DNA of 44,420 nt from an uncultured Succinivibrionaceae bacterium. GTDB lineage: Bacteria > Pseudomonadota > Gammaproteobacteria > Enterobacterales > Succinivibrionaceae. The notes under the pieces are model-generated. The model saw only the letters and a list, made by a program, of their open reading frames with translations. It did not search any database and was not told the DNA's origin. Below, piece by piece: positions 8,813 through 19,000 of the stretch; the first letter of the stretch is position 1, and each line of letters opens with the position of its first letter. A program made the position numbers and the translations under genes. Where the stretch lies: the NCBI GenBank assembly GCA_949286015.1, contig CASEBB010000005.1, positions 1 through 44,420 of the forward strand, written 5' to 3'.

Positions 8813-9457
8813 AAAGTGCAGAACACGTGTGGTGAAATTTATAGTGGAAATTGCTCTTGAGGCATGGGGTAAGAGGCTGGGGAGAGAAGCTGATTTTAGC
8901 TTTGCTATGAGCGCTGTGCGGTGGCGAGCTTGGGAACAGGCGGGTAAGAGCCGAGGCGGAGAAAGGCAAGGTATAGCACAGCGGTGGTGTGCAAAACGCA
9001 AACGGCAGCTTATGCAGGCAAGGACTGCAAATTGTGCAATTTTGTGCACGAAGGGCGTAAATTACAGCTTTTGCAGCAAAATGCAAAGACGGGCTATGAG
9101 TTAAAGGAATAAGGAAGAAGAGATGGTGAAGCAGAGGGACTGCGGCTTAAGCCCTGCGGTGGAAGCATTTTAGCCTGCATCAGCATCGCAGCAGCAGCAG
9201 CCTGCTACATATCTTAAGGTAGCGGCTCTCTTCAGTGTTTGGTGGATATGGCTGCAACATTACTCCAAGGTTGGTCACTCAACCGCCAGCACAAGGGCAC
9301 CAATGCTTGCTCGCAGGGGCGTTGCTGCTGCTTTTTGGTATCCCGCAAACTCTGAGGAGAGCTCAAGTTATCCCCCTCTTATGATCTCGCTCCTCTAGAT
9401 CGAGGTGCAGTCATCTCTAATCACCAAGCGGAGGCAAGGCTCAAGACACGTATCACG

Positions 9458-9463
9458 TATAAT
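9458..9463 (+). promoter_or_regulatory. Candidate -10 box for anmK
   Basis: A perfect TATAAT lies 91 nt upstream of the anmK start, but the -35 position (CAAGGC at 9435-9440) is poor. A promoter here would give a leader of about 85 nt. Confidence 0.35.
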
Positions 9464-9553
9464 GAGACCGTTACCGGCGTCTTAAGCCCCTTGCCCCAGT
9501 CAGCAGCCCCCCACATAAAAGCTGCTATCACCTCAACACAGGAGTGATGTCAC

Positions 9554-11110
9554 ATGGATGAGCCACTGTATGTCACCTTAGAGAAACAGCCTGGCCATAA
9601 ATACGAGCGCCGTCTTACATTAAGCGGCCGCTACTACATTTACGATCGGCCTTACCACTGGGACAAAGAAAAGAAGCGCGTAGTCCTTGATAAGGCCACG
9701 TTGCTCGGTGCTGAGGTTCCTGAGGATCCCACCAAGATTGAGCTCATTGGCAAGCGCAAAAAGGAAGCGCTGCAGCAAGGCATCAAAAGCGAGCTGCTCA
9801 ATCCTGTCTCTAATGCTGCTACCAGCAGCGGCAACACTGCACGTACAGCCCGTCGCACCAAAAAAGCTAACAGCCTCGCTGTTAACTTTGCTGCGGCCAC
9901 ACCTGCTTACTATATTGGCCTCATGTCAGGCACCAGCATCGACGGCTTAGATGGCGTGCTCATCGCTATAGACAGCTACAACCCGCTGCGCTTTCACACG
10001 CTGACTACCGCCTCCTTACCATGGGAGCCAGAAATAAAGGACACTCTCCACCAACTGTGCCTAAAAAACAGCACTGTCGATCACACTGAAGAGCTCTATG
10101 CCGCCGCTAACGCCGTCGCTCAGCATGAAGCTAAGCTTAGTCTGCAATTGTGTCAGCAAGCGGCCTTAGCCCCATCCTTCATTAAGGCCATTGGTGCCCA
10201 TGGGCAAACAGTACGTCACTGCCCACAGCAGGGCTTTAGTGTGCAAATCGACAATGGCCCCCTGCTAGCCAACCTCACTGGTATCGATGCGGTGGTTAAC
10301 TTCCGCGCCGCAGATATCGCCCTCGGTGGCCAAGGCGCACCTCTAACGCAGCTTTTCCATCAGCAAATCTTTGCGCAAGAGGGCCAGAGCTGCTTTGTGC
10401 TGAACTTAGGTGGCATCGCAAATGTCACCGCCTTAGGTCGTAACCGCGAGCTGCTTACCGCCTTTGATACGGGCCCTGCTAACACTCTCCTTGATTCCGT
10501 CTGCCGTACCTACCTTGACTGTATGTACGACCTCGATGGTGCTTACGCACAGCAAGGTCAGCTTGATACGGCCTTACTGCAGCGTCTGCTCGCTCACCCT
10601 TACTTACAGCGTGACTTTCCAAAGTCCACCGGCCGTGAAGACTTTAATGCGGAGCTATTACAGCGAGAGGTGCCTCTTACCACACAGCAGAGCCTTACCT
10701 TAGAGCAAGCTTGCACGCTTTTACGTACCCTCACCGAGTACACCGTCATCACGGTGTTAGATGGCATCGCTGCCATTAAGGCCCGCTATCCACAGTCTAT
10801 CAGCGAGCACAGTGATCTCATCTTATGTGGCGGCGGGGCCGAGAATACTTTTCTCCGCGAGCGTATGGCCACGGTCACAGCAGAGCGTGGCTTAGGACTG
10901 CAAGTGCGTACCTGCACTGACTTTGGCGTCAATACGCAGTTTTTGGAGGCACAGGCTTTTGCCTACTTTGCCGCCCTTACTGTACAAGGACAGACCTTTA
11001 CGGGGCTATGCCACTCTACCGGTGCGCGTGCTGACACCATCTTAGGCTGCATTTGCCCTGCACCACAGGGCCATTATGCCCAGCTGCTCAACAAGTTGCG
11101 CTCCTGCTAA
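9554..11110 (+). CDS. anmK: Anhydro-N-acetylmuramic acid kinase with a transposase-like N-terminal extension
   Basis: AnmK phosphorylates and opens 1,6-anhydro-MurNAc to MurNAc-6-phosphate in cytoplasmic peptidoglycan recycling. Residues 118-518 form a complete AnmK: ATP loop YIGLMSGTSIDGLDG (120-134), the GAHGQTVRH active-site segment, NLGGIANVT, DTGPANTLLD and TGREDFN. The family is normally about 370 residues. The first 117 residues are extra. SGRYYIYDRPYHWDKEKKR followed by a KATLLG segment resembles the N-terminal 60-70 residues of IS1634-type transposases, and the rest is a basic Thr/Asn/Ala linker. The start is supported by AGGAG 8-9 nt upstream, and no alternative start codon lies just before residue 118. 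This suggests gene start replacement by a mobile-element fragment. The extension has no known role in AnmK. Confidence 0.88.
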   Translation: MDEPLYVTLEKQPGHKYERRLTLSGRYYIYDRPYHWDKEKKRVVLDKATLLGAEVPEDPTKIELIGKRKKEALQQGIKSELLNPVSNAATSSGNTARTARRTKKANSLAVNFAAATPAYYIGLMSGTSIDGLDGVLIAIDSYNPLRFHTLTTASLPWEPEIKDTLHQLCLKNSTVDHTEELYAAANAVAQHEAKLSLQLCQQAALAPSFIKAIGAHGQTVRHCPQQGFSVQIDNGPLLANLTGIDAVVNFRAADIALGGQGAPLTQLFHQQIFAQEGQSCFVLNLGGIANVTALGRNRELLTAFDTGPANTLLDSVCRTYLDCMYDLDGAYAQQGQLDTALLQRLLAHPYLQRDFPKSTGREDFNAELLQREVPLTTQQSLTLEQACTLLRTLTEYTVITVLDGIAAIKARYPQSISEHSDLILCGGGAENTFLRERMATVTAERGLGLQVRTCTDFGVNTQFLEAQAFAYFAALTVQGQTFTGLCHSTGARADTILGCICPAPQGHYAQLLNKLRSC

Positions 11111-11950
11111 GCTGTCCTTTGTTCTCTATTCCCTGCTGCATCAAAGGCAAAAGCCATCGCCATGTGCAGGCCCTTTCTACCAAAAAGCCACAGTAGCACT
11201 GGCGCGACACTAATGCACAGAGCGTAGAAACGCTCTGCTGCCTTAGCTGCAGCCGCGTGTTGTGCTCTTTATTGCGACCGCATCTATTTTGAGGTTTGCG
11301 CGCTGGCCTCCCAAGCAGGTCAGTATCCCACGATTCTCCTTGTAGTCGTGGCGGCTCATAGCGCTAACCACAACCACTACTGTCTACATCCAGCAATCCA
11401 CCACCACCACCACCACCACTACCACTACCACTACCACTACCACCACTACTGAGAGTGCCTACCTCTTTGGTAGTGCCCACCAAAGGCCACGCTATAGCAC
11501 TCCTTTCTCTGTAGCGTTGCTAAGCGCCTATTTAGCTTCGCCTCGCTCTCCTCAGCTCTGCTCAGCTCAGCTCTGCTCTTACTGCGCAGTCCCATGAGCT
11601 TAACTTGCTCGCCCTTACTGCAAAAGCAGTCCATAACGGCTAAAATAGCCCCCGCTATTTACACAACTGCTGACACTTCAGCTACTCCAGCCACTCCTGC
11701 TACATCCGCTACTCCCGCCACTCTCACCATTCCCGCCGCTGTCAGGCTAACACCGCACATCAGCTTGCTACCGTAAGCCTAAGTTAGCCAAGCTATACTA
11801 CAGCACCAATTACGCATCACCGGCCATTTCTCTTGGCGCCCTGCGCTGCTTACTGCCCTGATACAGCTGCGCACATGCCTGCATGTGCACTCTGACGTTA
11901 GACTTGCGCCCTAAGATGTAGAGACTGGCTATTTTGTTGGACTTACCGCA
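11111..11950. other. Intergenic region with simple repeats
   Basis: These 840 bases separate two rightward genes. They contain a hairpin (CAGAGCGT/ACGCTCTG near 11217-11236, no U-tract), a CCA/CTA triplet array at 11398-11450, CTCAG-type repeats around 11550-11578 and ACTCC-type repeats around 11680-11740. A 60-codon frame at 11594-11776 follows these repeats and is not supported. Confidence 0.5.
11398..11450 (+). repeat. CCA/CTA triplet array
   Basis: An uninterrupted run of CCA triplets passes into alternating CCA and CTA triplets over about 53 nt. It is non-coding by context. It is of the slippage-prone kind seen elsewhere in this window. Confidence 0.85.
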
Positions 11951-14089
11951 ATGAGCACTATTTTTCTTGTTACGCTCGTGGCTTTAGCCATCGTTATCGC
12001 TGGCTTTATTCTGCCCCTGCGTCTCTCGTGGCGTTCAAAAGCCATTATGGTAGTGATTGCCCTCATTGCCTCCAGCAAATGCTTTCTCTACTACCTTGTA
12101 GGTGGCAATGCCTACGAGCCAAATATTCCGTATAACCTCGCCATTGCCTTCGATATCACCCGCACCACCATGGTGGCCTTAGCCTGTCTGGTGATCGTGC
12201 GCCTTGTGGTCAATCTCCTCTCCAAGATCGCAACCCTCTCTTTTAGCTATACGCTGCTTCCTACCTACTCTCTCTTCCATGCGCAGCTTATGACCTTAGT
12301 GGCCGTGCTCATTGGCTGCTATGGCACCTCCTGCGCCTATGACATGCCAGAGATCAAGCCTTATAACCTCACTTTAGAAAAGCTCGATCCGCGCTTAGAC
12401 GGCATGCGTATCGCTGTCATGTCCGATGTGCATATCAATGGCACTACCGATCCCTACAACATCGCTGCGCTGGTAAAAGAGATTAACGCCTTAGAGCCTG
12501 ACCTTATCTTCTTACCTGGCGACCTCATGGATGGCACTGTAGAACAGCGTCAGCCTATTACGGATTTACTCTTAGACCTCAAGGCCAAATACGGTGTCTT
12601 TGTCACCACCGGTAACCATGAGTACTACTTTGGCTATCAGGCTTGGCGCTCCTACTTTGAAAAAGGTGGCTTTATCAGCCTCGACAATAAGGTGGTCGAG
12701 CTCCGCGATCGTAATGGCCTGCCTTTACTCAATTTAGGTGGTGTCACTGACCCCAAAGCCGCTATTGCCAATCTGCCTACACCTGATGTGCAAGGTGTCA
12801 TTGCTGCTCTTGATCCGGCTGTTCCTGCACTGATCTTAAGTCACCGTCCGCAATATGCTCCAGAGTTTGCAGCCAGTGGTAAGGTCGATGTCGTGATCTC
12901 AGGTCACACCCACGGTGGCTTAATGCCGATCTTAGATCGCACCATTGCCACGACTAATGGTGGCTTTGTCTCTGGTCTCTACACCTTAGGCAAGACCCAG
13001 CTTATCGTCAATAATGGCGTCATGGTCTGGGCTACCCTACCACTGCGTATCGGCGTCCCAAGTCAGATTGTGCTCCTTACCCTGCACTCTGCCCAAAAGC
13101 CAGATCCTGACTTACCACTGCTGACCCGTGCTTACGATCTCAAGCAAGAACAGCTGCACGCGCAATTACTGGCGGCTACCAGAGAGACTAATGCTGTCCT
13201 GAAAAACGCCATTGCCGTGCAGCAGCAAGCAGCCACAGAACAAGCCACTACTGCAGCTGCAACTACTGCCACTGCCGCTGAACCCGCTGCACCAGCTACA
13301 GCCGCTGCAAGCGATGAGAGCAATACGGTTAATGCCCGTGGCTTAGCCTTAGGCACACTTCCAGAAAAAGAGCGCGCTGCGACTACAGCTGTACAGGATC
13401 TGCAGTTAATCCTCCCAATGAAGAACGCCGAAGATGGCTCCATCTCCGAGAGTGTCACCAACGTGGCCCTGTTGCCAAGTAACCTCACAGAGGATCAATT
13501 ACAGCGTATCAATGCGATCTTACAAGAGGATCCAGCAGCCGAGGCCCAAAAGAGAGCTGCGGCTTTACAGGCCCGCTTAGAGAGCGATCCTTTTAGTGGA
13601 GTACGCATGAGCGTGCGTAAAGAGAGCACGACGCTAAACGAGCAGCTGCAACAGCAGCGTGCAGCGCAGCCTGTACAAAGCCAAAATGCAGCCCCTGCGC
13701 AGGAGCAAGTACCCCCAGGCGTCTTACACCTCAAGCCAGCCCCAGCTGCTAATACTGCTAATACCGCTAATGCTGCTGCCGCAAGCACAGCTGCCGCTGC
13801 TGTAAGCGGCAATGAGGCCAGCGCTGCGGGGCAGGAACAAAGTGCCCATAGCGCTGATGTGGCGGCAGAGGCCGCTGAGGATGCAGAGGTTGCGGCTATG
13901 AGTGTGGCTCCAGATACCCCTGTGCTCCGCTTTGAGAGTGACGATACCGATACGACCTTAGAGTTGCAGGCAGAGTACGCTATTTCTCTGGGTAATGCGG
14001 AGCAGCAGATCGATGATGAGTCTGTGGATGACATGCTGCAACAGCAGCAACAGCAACCAAACAGCGTCCCTATCTCTCCTGCCCAGTAA
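11951..14089 (+). CDS. Membrane-anchored metallophosphoesterase with long low-complexity C-terminal tail
   Basis: This 712-residue protein is probably an inner-membrane phosphoesterase of the YkuE/YaeI-like calcineurin family. Residues 1-130 carry about four hydrophobic segments (4-23, 30-50, 73-93, 108-126). The catalytic domain follows with all metal ligands visible: D159-V-H161, GD191LMD, GN222H223E, and GH319TH321GG with SHRPQ before it. From about residue 385 to the end the chain is Ala/Gln/Thr/Glu-rich low complexity with a poly-Q finish, roughly 330 residues absent from normal family members. Family members act on phosphate esters of lipids or nucleotides, but the substrate cannot be told here. 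No strong Shine-Dalgarno is visible before the ATG. Confidence 0.85.
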   Translation: MSTIFLVTLVALAIVIAGFILPLRLSWRSKAIMVVIALIASSKCFLYYLVGGNAYEPNIPYNLAIAFDITRTTMVALACLVIVRLVVNLLSKIATLSFSYTLLPTYSLFHAQLMTLVAVLIGCYGTSCAYDMPEIKPYNLTLEKLDPRLDGMRIAVMSDVHINGTTDPYNIAALVKEINALEPDLIFLPGDLMDGTVEQRQPITDLLLDLKAKYGVFVTTGNHEYYFGYQAWRSYFEKGGFISLDNKVVELRDRNGLPLLNLGGVTDPKAAIANLPTPDVQGVIAALDPAVPALILSHRPQYAPEFAASGKVDVVISGHTHGGLMPILDRTIATTNGGFVSGLYTLGKTQLIVNNGVMVWATLPLRIGVPSQIVLLTLHSAQKPDPDLPLLTRAYDLKQEQLHAQLLAATRETNAVLKNAIAVQQQAATEQATTAAATTATAAEPAAPATAAASDESNTVNARGLALGTLPEKERAATTAVQDLQLILPMKNAEDGSISESVTNVALLPSNLTEDQLQRINAILQEDPAAEAQKRAAALQARLESDPFSGVRMSVRKESTTLNEQLQQQRAAQPVQSQNAAPAQEQVPPGVLHLKPAPAANTANTANAAAASTAAAAVSGNEASAAGQEQSAHSADVAAEAAEDAEVAAMSVAPDTPVLRFESDDTDTTLELQAEYAISLGNAEQQIDDESVDDMLQQQQQQPNSVPISPAQ

Positions 14090-14129
14090 TGCGGGCCAGC
14101 GCTAACTTAGCGTAAGCATGGTGCCTCTC

Positions 14130-14174
14130 CTCAAGATAGGCTCAGGCCCATGCTACCTTTAATCTCGATGTGGG
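14130..14174 (+). repeat. Dispersed CTCAAGATA...ATCTCGA element, copy
   Basis: CTCAAGATAGGCTCAGGC, about 15 nt, then ATCTCGATGTGGG. It closely matches 21094-21139 and more distantly 44237-44290. It sits in the 173-nt gap between the phosphoesterase and the glycosyltransferase. Confidence 0.65.
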
Positions 14175-14262
14175 TGACGTTACTAGCATTTGTGGCCAAT
14201 CTGCGCTTAAATAGGCCATCTGGCAGTAGCCAGTTTGTCTTTTCTTATGTGCAGAAACCACA

Positions 14263-15703
14263 ATGTCCTACAAACTTCTTTGGTACTCGATTCCGAGTCT
14301 CTTTGATACCAGTTCCGGTGCCGCTATCCGCTGTCGCCTCATGCTCAAAAAGCTGCAAGAGCGCGGCATTGAAGTCCATATCATTACCGCTGGTATTGCC
14401 GACGATCCCTCTGGCATCACCGCTACTATGAGCAAGATCCAGCAAGCGGTAGCAGAGCAAACCAAGCCCGAGCAAACGCCACCAGACTCAATTCGCTTCG
14501 ATCTCGATGGCATGAGCTACCTGCTCATTCCTACCCACAGCAGCAATTTCGAAGAAATCAATCAGAAGGAGCAAAGTCAGCTCTATGCTCACTTCTGCAA
14601 TGAGCTGATGACCTTCCAGCCCGATCTCATCATGGGCTATAGTGGTGATGTCTTCTCTGCGTCCTTACGTCATGAGGCCAAATCACGTGGCATCCCTGTA
14701 GTTTATGCCCTGTGTAATGGCAGCCATCTTACTTTTGGCTTCCCTGATTGTGATCTCGTCTTTACCACCTCGCAAGCCACCTGCGATTTCTACAAAGAGA
14801 GAACCGGCATCAAGGTCAAAGCAGTAGGCAACTTCATTGATCCTGCCATGGTGCTGGCCACGCCGGAGGAGCGTAAGCCAGAATACGTTACCATGATCAA
14901 CCCAAGCCCAGCAAAGGGCCTCGCCATCTTCATTAAGCTCATTCTGGCTTACACAGCACGCCATCCTGAAGAGCAGCAAAAGTTCCTGCTGGTCAAAAGC
15001 CGTGGCAATTTCGTGAATATTATGCGCTCCTTGCACTTACCTAATGGCACGCCGCTATTACAAAGCCATGGACAAATCGCTGCTGACACCAGCGAGCAGG
15101 AGTGGGAACAGCTGATCTTACAGGCGCTGCCTCAGCTGTATTTAGCCGAGCACACTTCTCACATCGCTGCTATCTATGGTCTTACCAAAACGCTGGTAGC
15201 GCCATCCGTGTGGCACGAGAGCTGGGGGCGCGTCGCCACCGAAGCCAATATTAACGGCATTCCTGCCTTAGTCTCTAACAGTGGCGGCCTCCCTGAAGCT
15301 ATCGGCATAGATCAAACTCTAGATCACAAACAGGGGGGGGGGGGTAGCACTATCTGTGCCAACTTCTACAAAAAACGATCCTTTATACCTACCTACGGAC
15401 GAAGAAATTGCGCCATGGGTAGATGCCTTAGAGCGGCTGCTGCATGAGGATTGGTCTGAGCGGTGTTTAGAAGCGGCGGAGCGCAATCGCCTTGAGCTCA
15501 GTGTGGAGCGCTTGTATAAGCTGCTGCTACCGCTCTTGCAAAAGGGGCAGAAGTCCAAACGGCCAATGGGGCCCGTGAGCTTCTACCATAACAAGCCGTA
15601 CATGCGCGAGCTTGCTGCGAAGTTAACTGCACAAGAAAAGACTCAGCAACAGCAAGCCCCCGCACCGGCACCAGCCTCAGCACAAACACCAACCACCACC
15701 TAA
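14263..15703 (+). CDS. Glycosyltransferase (GT-B, family 4-like), out of frame at a G12 tract; probably phase-variable
   Basis: The open frame starts at ATG 14263 (MSYKLLWYSIPSLFDTSSG) and as written stops at 15445-15447 (394 residues), because it leaves frame at the G tract 15333-15344. Frame 2 continues without stops to 15703. With 11 G instead of 12 the product is 479 residues and reads SNSGGLPEAIG, a short spacer, then GGGVALSVPTST and LPTDEEIAPWVDALERLL. That is the usual course of a GT4 enzyme: donor-site GGLPE motif, then GG-ALLVP-type strand and C-terminal helix. The last residues are a Gln/Pro/Ala tail. GT4 enzymes add sugars to surface glycans or proteins; the acceptor is unknown. 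Either slipped-strand phase variation or a sequencing/assembly length error would produce this state. Confidence 0.8.
15333..15344 (+). repeat. Poly-G tract (12 G) inside the glycosyltransferase gene
   Basis: Twelve consecutive G residues follow the codons for LDHKQ. Lengths of 11, 14 or 8 would put the downstream frame in register, while 12 or 13 would not. The tract stands out because surrounding codons for glycine use GGC, GGT and GGG in mixture. This is the classical form of a contingency locus. Confidence 0.9.
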
Positions 15704-16012
15704 ACGCTGCTTACAAGTAAGGCTCAGCTGCTACCAGCGGTACACGCTGGATGTGGCTCCTGAGCACCACCCTGAGACTGCGTCAGAGGGATGCTGTTGC
15801 GGGGCTCTGCTTGAGCCGCCGCTGAAGAGAAAAGGGATGTCACCTGAGCGGTGATGTCCCTTTTGTGTTTTTGGCGGCTACAGGCTAAGGACTGGCAACG
15901 TCACCTGCCCCTACTTCTACCGTAAGCTGCATGGTGCAGGTGCGCATGAGCTTATCTTGAGACGCGGCTCTCCTGCTGACCTCAAGGCCGTCAGCTATAA
16001 AGTCAGTTGCTC
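15704..16012. other. Convergent intergenic region
   Basis: These 309 bases lie between converging genes and hold the terminator at 15829-15872. An ATCTTGAG signature of the dispersed elements occurs near 15954. Nothing else is recognisable. Confidence 0.5.
15829..15872 (+). terminator. Bidirectional intrinsic terminator
   Basis: The stem AAGGGATGTCACC (arm near 15832-15844) pairs with GGTGATGTCCCTT (15850-15862) through two G-U wobbles, with loop TGAGC, followed on the plus strand by TTTGTGTTTTT. The minus strand also shows TTTTCTCTTC after the stem. It therefore serves the glycosyltransferase on the plus strand and possibly the converging DUF2802 gene. Confidence 0.75.
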
Positions 16013-19000
16013 TTAACCATGGCGGCGCATGCCGTAGGCATTACGCGCTTGGCGATTAGCGTAGTGCTGCTGGCGCTGAGGGTTGTAGGCTTCCTGCGCC
16101 CGCTCATTGAGCGATGGCGTATCACCGCTTTGCAGCGTCTTTAAGGTCTCTAATTGCTCCGGTGTCAGCTCCCCTACTGCACTTAAGCCCCCATTAGCCG
16201 CTTGCTGTAAGACGGCATTAGGATCGCTGTCATCCATAAAGGCACCATCGCCCATCACATCGCTCATGCCTGGGTTTTTACGGGAGCTGGCCGAGAAGTT
16301 AATACCCGCCACGCCCGAGGCCGCGACGCCTGCTGCTAAAGCTTTGGCACTGGTAGTCTGTCCTACCATGCTGTTGTTATTACGCCCACCAGCGGCGCCT
16401 AATAACAGCGCCCGTGCTGAATCTTGCGACACCATATCAAGCGCAGAAGCGGCTGCCATTGGATCTGGCTCATCTTCTAAGCCAGCGGTGCGCACCAGTG
16501 GTCGCTGTGCACTCTGTGCAGCGCCCGCCCCTACGGCGCCCGCTCCAGCGCGGCCATCTTGCTCCATTTGCGCCAGAGCCATATCGACCGTCATCTTACC
16601 GGCGGCCATGGTCTCTAAAGGCACAGGCACATTGACTACACCAGAGGCATTACCCGCTAAGGCAGGCGGTGTCGCCCGCGCTGCACCGGCTGCCCCCGCG
16701 CCATAGGCTCCTGCTACCGCGCCATAAGGCGCGTTCTGCGCACGGCGTGGCTGTGGAGCACGGGCCCCAGCCATACCAGCGCCCGCCCCTGCACCTTGGG
16801 GAACGAGGTCAGCATAGATTGGCATATCATCCGGAGAAATGCCCGTGGTCTCCATGGCATGGGCGGCGGCATACGCCGCTTTAGAGCCACCTGCACCTCT
16901 GCCGACACTGCCCATAGTGGCACCACGTAAAGCTTGGGTCGCTTGCGAGGCAATGTTCTGCGCCATGTTAAGTGGGGTACTTAACATCGACAGTAAGCCA
17001 TTACCCGTGCTCTGGCGCTTGCGGCCTGCCATAAGGGCATGTGGGTCACCAGCAGCGGCGGCCTTAGCTAAATTCTGCTGAGCTCTATCGTAAGCAGCGA
17101 CACGGCTATGGCCTTGCGCCATTAATTGGGCTTCGCTATCAGCGTAAGGCGCAATCTCGGAAGAGGAGATAGCTCCCACACGATCGATACCCAGAGGATT
17201 CATGGCTGCGACTTGAGCGGCAGTACGAGCGCGCATTTGCTCGCGTAAGGAGCCACCGCCGTTTACACGGGCGGCCCCTGCACTCATTAAGGCTGGGGTA
17301 TTACGGGCCGCAGCCGCTTGCTGCATCTGTTGCTGCAGTTGGCTCTGCTGCATTTGTCTAGCAGCCATACTCCCCTGCTGCGGTACCCCTGCTAAGGTGA
17401 CAGCATCATCCTCTTGCTCGAGGGCATCAGCGATACCTGCTTGCAGATCGTGGATATAGTCTGCATTACCCTCGAGGTTGTCATTAACCGCAAGAGCGAT
17501 ATCACGTGAGGCTTGGGCCGCCTCAGCACTGTTGTTAATACCAAAGCTTCCCAGAATCTGTAGCGGATTAGCACTGGTATTGGCGGCGCCTGCGGTAGCA
17601 GCTGGATTTACGGCCGGATTGACGTCATCAGTGTCATCTAAGCTGACGGCGGTTGGGGATGGCTTAATCTGCTGTAAGTTTGGCTTCAGGGCAGCGCCAG
17701 TGTTGGTAGCGCTAGCAGCGGTAGCAGTATCGGTAGCGGTAGCACCGGTAGCGCCCGCGCTACGGCTCATGGCAGCGACATGGCGCTGACCACGGTTCTT
17801 TTCAATGATGCGGTCGGCTAAGCGGTCGATAGCCTCTAAGCTTTGGGCAAACTCCTGATCAGAGCTATTTAAGATCAGGTCGTCATCAGATGAGGCCGCA
17901 GAAGCAGAGGCAGAGGCAGTGCTCTCTGCCTCCTCAGAGTCAGAATCCGCTTGATAGCGCTCCTGACGGCGTGAGGAGTGGAAACTACGCTTGAGGGCTT
18001 CTTTTTCTTCCTCGTGCTCAGCTAATTCGCGGGTATGCTCCTCAGCCTCGTCCATATCATAAGAGCGAGCTGCGCTAGGTGCAGTGGCAGCATCTCTGGC
18101 GCTGTCACGGCTCGCTGCGCGTGCTGCGGTGCGGGCACTATCCTCATCAGCCTCCATGGAGACATCGTCATCGTCGTCTTCAGTTCGCTGCTCAAGATGC
18201 GCAAAAGGATCCTCCTTGTGCTGCATCATTGAGGCGATTTCCTCTTGCTCAGCTTGGTCTAAAGCAGAAGCGGGATTACTCTCATCACGGACACGGGAAC
18301 GACGACGGCGCTTACCTGACCCCCTGCGCTGAGAATCACTGGCAGTCGTAGTAGCAGCGGCGCTGCTAATATCACCATTAGGCGCAGCACTATCCACTTC
18401 TGGAGCAGCGTCTATAGCGGTGGCAGCAGTATCATCGCTGTCAGCAAGCTCGTCATCGCTAAAGTCGGCGGCAGAGGCATTAGTAGCCAGCTCGCGCTCT
18501 TGGGCGTCCATATCGTAGAGGAGACGCAGCTCGTCCTCGCTTAAGCCGGTCTTAGCGGAAATCTCAGCTAAAGGTACACCGGCAGCGATAAAGGTATGGG
18601 CCTTATCAAGGATTTTGATGTCGATACCGTTGGGCCGATCCTTTTGCTGTTTACGGACATAATCCTCATCAAAGATCATGTCGACTACAGTGTGTGCCCC
18701 CTGTGCCCCTGCCATCTGATTATGGCCACCATTACCGCTAGAGCGTGCGGCGGCAATGGCAAAGCTTAAGCCCTCATCATCGAGGTCAGAGCCATTGTGG
18801 GGTAAAACGAGGTCAGTGCCATCTCCGGTGGTAGTGGCGGTAGAGATAGAGACTGATTCAGAGTCAGCCTTAGCTGCGGCAGCGGCCGTGATTGAGCCAG
18901 TATCAGGACGCTGCGCACTATCACCCTTAGCGCCTAATTGCTGCTGGTAGTTGGCCGTAAGCGATCGTAAGGCATCAAAGCGTAAATCATCGCTCGCGGC

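Larger units (their letters stand above)
8210..9553. other. Divergent intergenic region between ytfQ and anmK
   Basis: These 1344 bases contain no supported gene; opposite-strand frames at 8604-9104 overlap each other and look random. The ytfQ side holds a 7-bp leader hairpin AGATGGT/ACCATCT (8348-8368), LacI-like and CRP-like sites, and the 24-bp palindrome at 8789-8812. The anmK side holds a TATAAT box. An ATCTTAAG signature occurs near 9212. Confidence 0.55.

Noticed and set aside
8604..9104. Overlapping frames on both strands (up to 160 codons) in the ytfQ-anmK gap
   Set aside because: They overlap each other in several frames, have no recognisable motifs and lack ribosome-binding sites.
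11594..11776. 60-codon frame with ATPATSATPAT pattern
   Set aside because: The pattern follows from short DNA repeats in an otherwise repeat-rich spacer; no ribosome-binding site.
13495..14034. 179-codon minus-strand frame rich in Cys and Ala opposite the phosphoesterase tail
   Set aside because: Composition is the complement of the Ala/Gln tail, and no start signal is seen.
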